The translations under genes and the position numbers were made by a program. A DNA stretch of 64,000 nucleotides from a virus, in the IMG/VR virus record IMGVR_UViG_3300029286_001586, positions 1 to 64,000 of that record; one strand, given 5' to 3'. The notes below the pieces were generated by a model. That model ran no database searches. It was not told where the DNA came from and was given only the letters and a program-made list of their open reading frames with translations. This document shows positions 60,717-64,000 of this stretch, in pieces; position 1 is the first letter of the stretch; every line of letters begins with the position of its first letter.

Positions 60717-61047
60717 ATGGTGCTTGGATTTTTTAAAAGAACCCTAGCATAAAACTTTAATAGAGCATTGATACAAGACCAACACAACTTTTAAGACCCC
60801 CCTCTACTCAGAGACCCTCGTTGTCTCATATCAAGATGGCTGCCGATACTTGTCTTTTACTGTCCTTTAGGCACAAGTCCTATCAGAAGGGCTAAGTATC
60901 ATACCTCACATTTTTAAATCATGTCTGTCACATGTGGGTTTAATTCTCACAGGAGTAATTACTTCCTGCCTAACAAGTTCCCCGACACCAGACACAAATA
61001 AATGCTGTCTTGGTTGCATTTAAGGAGCCACCCCACCACAGCATCAA
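60717..61047. other. Structured non-coding region between tRNA and 61.0-kb gene
   Basis: No gene is supported here. At 60845-60900 three stems make a compact three-way junction: GATACTT/AAGTATC (60845-60851/60894-60900), TGTCC/GGCACA (60861-60865/60870-60875) and AGTCC/GGGCT (60876-60880/60889-60893), the last two adjacent. There is also a hairpin TGCTGT/ACAGCA (61003-61008/61038-61043) near the stop of the next gene, and a T-arm-like element at 60932-60952. May hold further small RNAs. Confidence 0.5.
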
Positions 61048-61623
61048 CTAACCTTCAAACGAATTGTCCCACCAGTTGTTGCCGTCCTTCGGACATGTAA
61101 CTACTCTTTTGGTCCCATTTGAAACTTCTTTTGCAAACATCTTGGACCCGCAATCAGGACAAACTGTTGGCTCCTCATCTCCGAGTTCTTTGTTAAGCGT
61201 TCTTCCTTTTTTGTACTTGGAAGCTCCTCCCGCAGATTTCTTCGCACCTGACCATGCTTTCTTCGCTGGGGGCGGTGGAGGCGTCGGTTCCTCGTCTTCA
61301 ACTGGTTCTTGTTCAACAGGAGTTGCTACAACAGCACCAAGACCCTCTATTGCGTCATTGAGAACCTTTATTACCTCTTTAACGCTGCTACCTCTGATAA
61401 CAACTCTTGTTCTTGCCTTTGCCGTATCATCAACATCCAACCATTTCTCTATCTCAACTGCGTTTGTTTCTACCACTTCTACACCTTCTTTCTTTGTTAT
61501 TTTAGCTCCAGGGTCGGCAAAAAATTCCTTGCTCTCTTTTTCCATTTCCTCATCAAATTTCGCTTGGTCCTCAACATTTACTTCTTTCTTGGTCTTCTTT
61601 TTCGTGCTAAATCCTTCAGCCAT
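61048..61623 (-). CDS. Acidic protein with Pro-rich linker and zinc ribbon
   Basis: 191 aa. N-terminal half Lys/Glu-rich, a V-V-I-R-G-S-S-V-K-E-V-I-K-V-L-N-D beta-alpha unit, a Pro-rich linker (about 110-120) and a C-terminal zinc ribbon C-P-D-C-G-S-K-M...C-P-K-D-G-N-N-W-W. Codon bias and G+C are higher than nearby genes. May be an ssDNA-binding or transcription-related protein. Ribosome site GAAGGTG. Confidence 0.6.
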   Translation of the reverse strand: MAEGFSTKKKTKKEVNVEDQAKFDEEMEKESKEFFADPGAKITKKEGVEVVETNAVEIEKWLDVDDTAKARTRVVIRGSSVKEVIKVLNDAIEGLGAVVATPVEQEPVEDEEPTPPPPPAKKAWSGAKKSAGGASKYKKGRTLNKELGDEEPTVCPDCGSKMFAKEVSNGTKRVVTCPKDGNNWWDNSFEG

Positions 61624-61643
61624 ATTTCACCTTCTTTCTTAAA

Positions 61644-61859
61644 TTATCTTACACCCAATATAAATTGTTCAACTACCTGTAATATTATACCATTTAATGT
61701 CTTATAAGTGTCCTTATCTTTAAAGAATTTTTGGTAAGTCCTGGGCGGGACTATTAAAATCGTCGGGTCTTTTTCTTCAAGAATAATATAGGTATGAACC
61801 AATTTATCTATTGTTGATTGTAAATAACATTTGTGCATATCTTTAAGTATATCTGTCAT
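61644..61859 (-). CDS. Hypothetical protein
   Basis: 71 aa, helical, unknown. Holds the promoter for the next gene in its last codons. Four-base overlap with the upstream gene. Confidence 0.55.
   Translation of the reverse strand: MTDILKDMHKCYLQSTIDKLVHTYIILEEKDPTILIVPPRTYQKFFKDKDTYKTLNGIILQVVEQFILGVR
61684..61712 (-). promoter_or_regulatory. Early promoter, leftward (with leader)
   Basis: -35-like GACACT (61707-61712), 17-bp spacer ending TGG, -10 TATAAT (61684-61689). Inside the end of the 61.6 kb gene. Unlike the others there is a leader of roughly 55-60 nt with a normal ribosome site before the 61.0 kb gene. Confidence 0.8.
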
Positions 61860-62200
61860 ATTTTTGTTATTTCAACATTTTCAGAATAGTAGCCATTTGA
61901 AGCTCCGTACCATGATATTGTGACTGCTCCTTTTATCGTTGCAAATTTATAAAATGTCCATGTGTTCGTTCCATCATCTTCATCAAATTTGTTGGATGTT
62001 TCTTCCGCCATAAGCAAAGGTGACCCGATTAAATCTGCCAAATCACCAACTATTTCTTTTATATAAACACTCTCACAACACTCCTGGTCATGATACATTT
62101 TCCATGATGGTCCATTGACTTCTTGAAAAACAATCTCGTCATTTTCTTTATTTACTGTTATGTTTTCTAATATTTTTTCTGCCAATGCTTCAATTTTCAT
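61856..62200 (-). CDS. Hypothetical protein
   Basis: 114 aa, alpha/beta with K-I-E-A-L-A-E-K-I-L-E-N front and T-I-S-W-Y-G-A-S-N-G-Y-Y strand. Ribosome site GGAGG upstream. Just downstream of RtcB; unknown. Confidence 0.55.
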   Translation of the reverse strand: MKIEALAEKILENITVNKENDEIVFQEVNGPSWKMYHDQECCESVYIKEIVGDLADLIGSPLLMAEETSNKFDEDDGTNTWTFYKFATIKGAVTISWYGASNGYYSENVEITKI

Positions 62201-62209
62201 AATTTCCTC

Positions 62210-63430
62210 CTATCCTTTTATTACTGCCATTGGAATTAATTCGTGCAAAATATCGACCAAATCTTCTTGTTCTTTCATAACAACATCAATATCTTTATAT
62301 GCACTTGCAGATTCGTCCAAATCTTTTTTATGTCTCATTCCATGTATTATTCCTTGTTCATTCATTTTATTTATTTCGTCTTCAAGATTAAGTTCTGCAA
62401 TAGCTTTTGTTCTGCCCATCCTTCTTCCTGCACCATGAGAACAACTCATAAAGCTATCTGGGTTTCCTTTCCCACTAACAATATAACTTTTTGTTCCTTG
62501 TGAACCAGGAATTATTCCTATCGTATTCTCTCTCGCAAGCGTTGCTCCTTTTCTATGAATCATTACGTTCTTTCCAAAATGATTTTCTAAAGAAGCATAA
62601 TTATGGGCTATATTTATCATATTTGTTGAATATGCCACAGGTTTGTACTTATCTGGATTATCATCATTAAAACAATCTATAATTCTATCCATCATCAATC
62701 TTCTGTTAGCAAACGCAAAATCCACACAATACTGCATTTCTCGTAAATATGATTGCCCTTCTTCGCTATCTAATGGTAAAAATGCAAGTTCCCATTTCTT
62801 AGGTACTGATGTATGCCATTTTGTGTTTAAATCAACAGCAAGTTTATTATAATGATTTGCAACTTTGAATCCCAGATTTCTGCTTCCGCTATGTATCATT
62901 ATCCAGACATATCCGTCTTGGTCTTTCTGGATTTCTATGAAGTGATTGCCCCCACCAAGCGTACCTATCTGTTTTAATGCGGATTCGTATTCTTGTTTTA
63001 CAATAGGAAAATATTTTTCGTCCCGTTCATCGTGATACATACTAGGCATCAAACTTTCACCCTGTTTTTTCGAGTGGTGACTAAAACCAACAGGAACAAC
63101 GCTTCTAATGCCCCCGTGATAATCTTTTGAACCCCCGAATATCTTCTTAATGGTTTCTTTGTCTAACATTTCTGCTTCGAGCGATGTCTTGACCGCACAC
63201 ATGCCACAGCCTATATCAACTCCAACAGCATTAGGAATAACAACACCTTCGGTAGCTATAACGCCCCCTATTGGCATCCCATATCCTTGATGAGTATCGG
63301 GCATAAGACATACTTGCTTAAACACAAAAGGAAGTCTTGCAAGATTTTTCGCTTGCTCCCACGCTCCTGCTTCTGGTTCATTACACCAAGACTTTATAAC
63401 AACACCGTTTTCCACTTGTTCATATTTCAT
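62210..63430 (-). CDS. rtcB: RtcB-type RNA ligase
   Basis: 406 aa from ATG 63430 (TAATG coupling). All hallmarks present: V-D-I-G-C-G-M-C (D72, C75 metal site), G-G-G-N-H-F-I-E, H-S-G-S-R-N-L-G, and S-C-S-H-G-A-G-R with the His that carries GMP. Joins 2',3'-cyclic phosphate and 5'-OH RNA ends, so it can repair cleaved tRNA. tRNA genes lie about 1.5 kb further left, which fits tRNA repair against host nucleases (inference). Confidence 0.93.
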   Translation of the reverse strand: MKYEQVENGVVIKSWCNEPEAGAWEQAKNLARLPFVFKQVCLMPDTHQGYGMPIGGVIATEGVVIPNAVGVDIGCGMCAVKTSLEAEMLDKETIKKIFGGSKDYHGGIRSVVPVGFSHHSKKQGESLMPSMYHDERDEKYFPIVKQEYESALKQIGTLGGGNHFIEIQKDQDGYVWIMIHSGSRNLGFKVANHYNKLAVDLNTKWHTSVPKKWELAFLPLDSEEGQSYLREMQYCVDFAFANRRLMMDRIIDCFNDDNPDKYKPVAYSTNMINIAHNYASLENHFGKNVMIHRKGATLARENTIGIIPGSQGTKSYIVSGKGNPDSFMSCSHGAGRRMGRTKAIAELNLEDEINKMNEQGIIHGMRHKKDLDESASAYKDIDVVMKEQEDLVDILHELIPMAVIKG

Positions 63431-63678
63431 TACCACACATCTCCATTTTCGTTTATTTTTTTATCCTCGTAATTCCCTATCTTGCGTCTCTCTAATTCCA
63501 TTATAGCACAGTTTCCTGCGCCGACAATATCATTGTATGTTTGATATGATTCTCCTTTTACTCCAAGATATTGCTGAAATAAGCGGGTGATTTTATAGTT
63601 GAGTTCTCCACAATTTACAGCCAAAGCTTCGTTATCAAGTTCTAATCGTCTATTATTATCGTCTTTTATATATGGCAT
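63430..63678 (-). CDS. Hypothetical protein coupled to RtcB
   Basis: 82 aa, TAA overlaps the RtcB ATG. N-terminus P-Y-I-K-D-D-N-N-R-R-L-E-L-D-N-E-A, then a helical region with N-Y-K-I-T-R-L-F-Q-Q-Y-L-G. Possibly a small RtcB partner by position; unknown. Confidence 0.6.
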   Translation of the reverse strand: MPYIKDDNNRRLELDNEALAVNCGELNYKITRLFQQYLGVKGESYQTYNDIVGAGNCAIMELERRKIGNYEDKKINENGDVW

Positions 63679-63977
63679 TATTTTATCTCCCTTGTATAAG
63701 TTTCATCATAATCTTGCATTTCTTCCCAACGAACAATTTTTGAAAATGAATATAATCCAATATCATTTTTTGATAAATAATAATCTGTCCAAAATCTTCT
63801 TGCTGGTCTTGAACAAAGTGATTTTCCGCCTGCTGATATCTCAATTAATGCTCTATACCAAATTGTAGGTTTAATAATATTAAAACAGTTCTTGCATCGT
63901 ACTGTTCCAGAAGACCAGTAACGAAAATAACTACTACAATTAGGACATTCTTTATTACAACTAAAAATATTACACAT
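63678..63977 (-). CDS. Zinc-ribbon protein
   Basis: 99 aa. C-P-N-C-S-S-Y-F and C-K-N-C-F-N-I-I form a ribbon; several Trp. At the window edge; complete with GGAGG before its ATG, so it is not cut. Function unknown. Confidence 0.65.
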   Translation of the reverse strand: MCNIFSCNKECPNCSSYFRYWSSGTVRCKNCFNIIKPTIWYRALIEISAGGKSLCSRPARRFWTDYYLSKNDIGLYSFSKIVRWEEMQDYDETYTREIK

Positions 63978-64000
63978 AATTATTATCCCTCCTTTTCAAT

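Noticed and set aside
60932-60952. Rightward tRNA with T-arm GTGGG-TTTAATT-CTCAC
   Set aside because: No matching acceptor or D-arm was found and the possible anticodon arm has a mismatch.
61064-61642. Rightward 192-aa Ser/Thr-rich frame
   Set aside because: Exact antisense of the supported zinc-ribbon gene; no start signal.

Overview
The window is part of the genome of a tailed dsDNA phage with a siphovirus-type tail. It carries the full head-tail set (terminase, portal, protease/scaffold, HK97-type capsid, connectors, tail tube without a sheath, frameshifted tail chaperone, tape measure, Dit-like and hub-like proteins, fibres, lysis genes). DNA is A+T-rich and most genes have AGGAGG-type ribosome sites, which fits a low-GC bacterial host, but nothing here names the host. 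No integrase, repressor, rRNA or CRISPR array was seen, so the sequence does not argue for lysogeny.

Layout: 1-1437 is non-coding and dense in short palindromes, with three perfect DnaA-box-like sites, followed by an early-type promoter, a tiny membrane-protein gene and a 65-bp A/T-only tract; this looks like an origin/control region. 1.9-3.2 kb holds small unknown genes. 3.2-12 kb is a glycosyltransferase/methyltransferase island (at least ten catalytic domains in six genes). 12-38.8 kb is the rightward packaging, head, tail and lysis operon. From 38.8 kb to the end all genes are leftward: a block of small accessory genes of visibly higher GC (38.8-42.3 kb), then recombination genes (RecA, Cas4-like nuclease, two other PD-(D/E)XK-like nucleases), then the replication core (family B DNA polymerase, archaeo-eukaryotic primase, separate 3'-5' exonuclease, DnaB-type helicase), a nucleotide-type enzyme, a phosphoesterase, tRNA/structured RNA, and an RtcB RNA ligase.

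Most striking: (i) the polymerase and primase form one continuous reading frame of 1419 codons interrupted by a single TAG just after polymerase motif C; the polymerase thumb is encoded on the primase side. The polymerase has a decayed exonuclease site, a probable CTG start, and a DEDDy exonuclease next door. (ii) Inteins with LAGLIDADG-type endonuclease motifs sit in the terminase ATPase and in the primase active site. (iii) Six promoters share an unusual -35 (T/G-C/A-A-A/C-A-C-T type), exactly 17 bp spacing and TGGTATAAT; in four the ATG lies 5-7 nt after the -10, predicting leaderless mRNAs. (iv) A 55-codon gene is made mostly of 22 tandem CGACCN hexamers, varying only at N, encoding Ser-Gly/Arg/Trp dipeptides and able to form G-quadruplexes.

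How the genes work together: early leftward promoters would fire replication/recombination modules using their own promoter class; helicase, polymerase-primase and exonuclease make a near-complete replisome; RecA plus nucleases handle recombination-dependent replication; RtcB and tRNA genes may protect or replace host tRNA; the rightward late operon builds and packages the virion, with the sugar-modifying enzymes probably decorating virion or host surface; holin-like, anchored and amidase proteins end the cycle. Functions for the many small genes are unknown.
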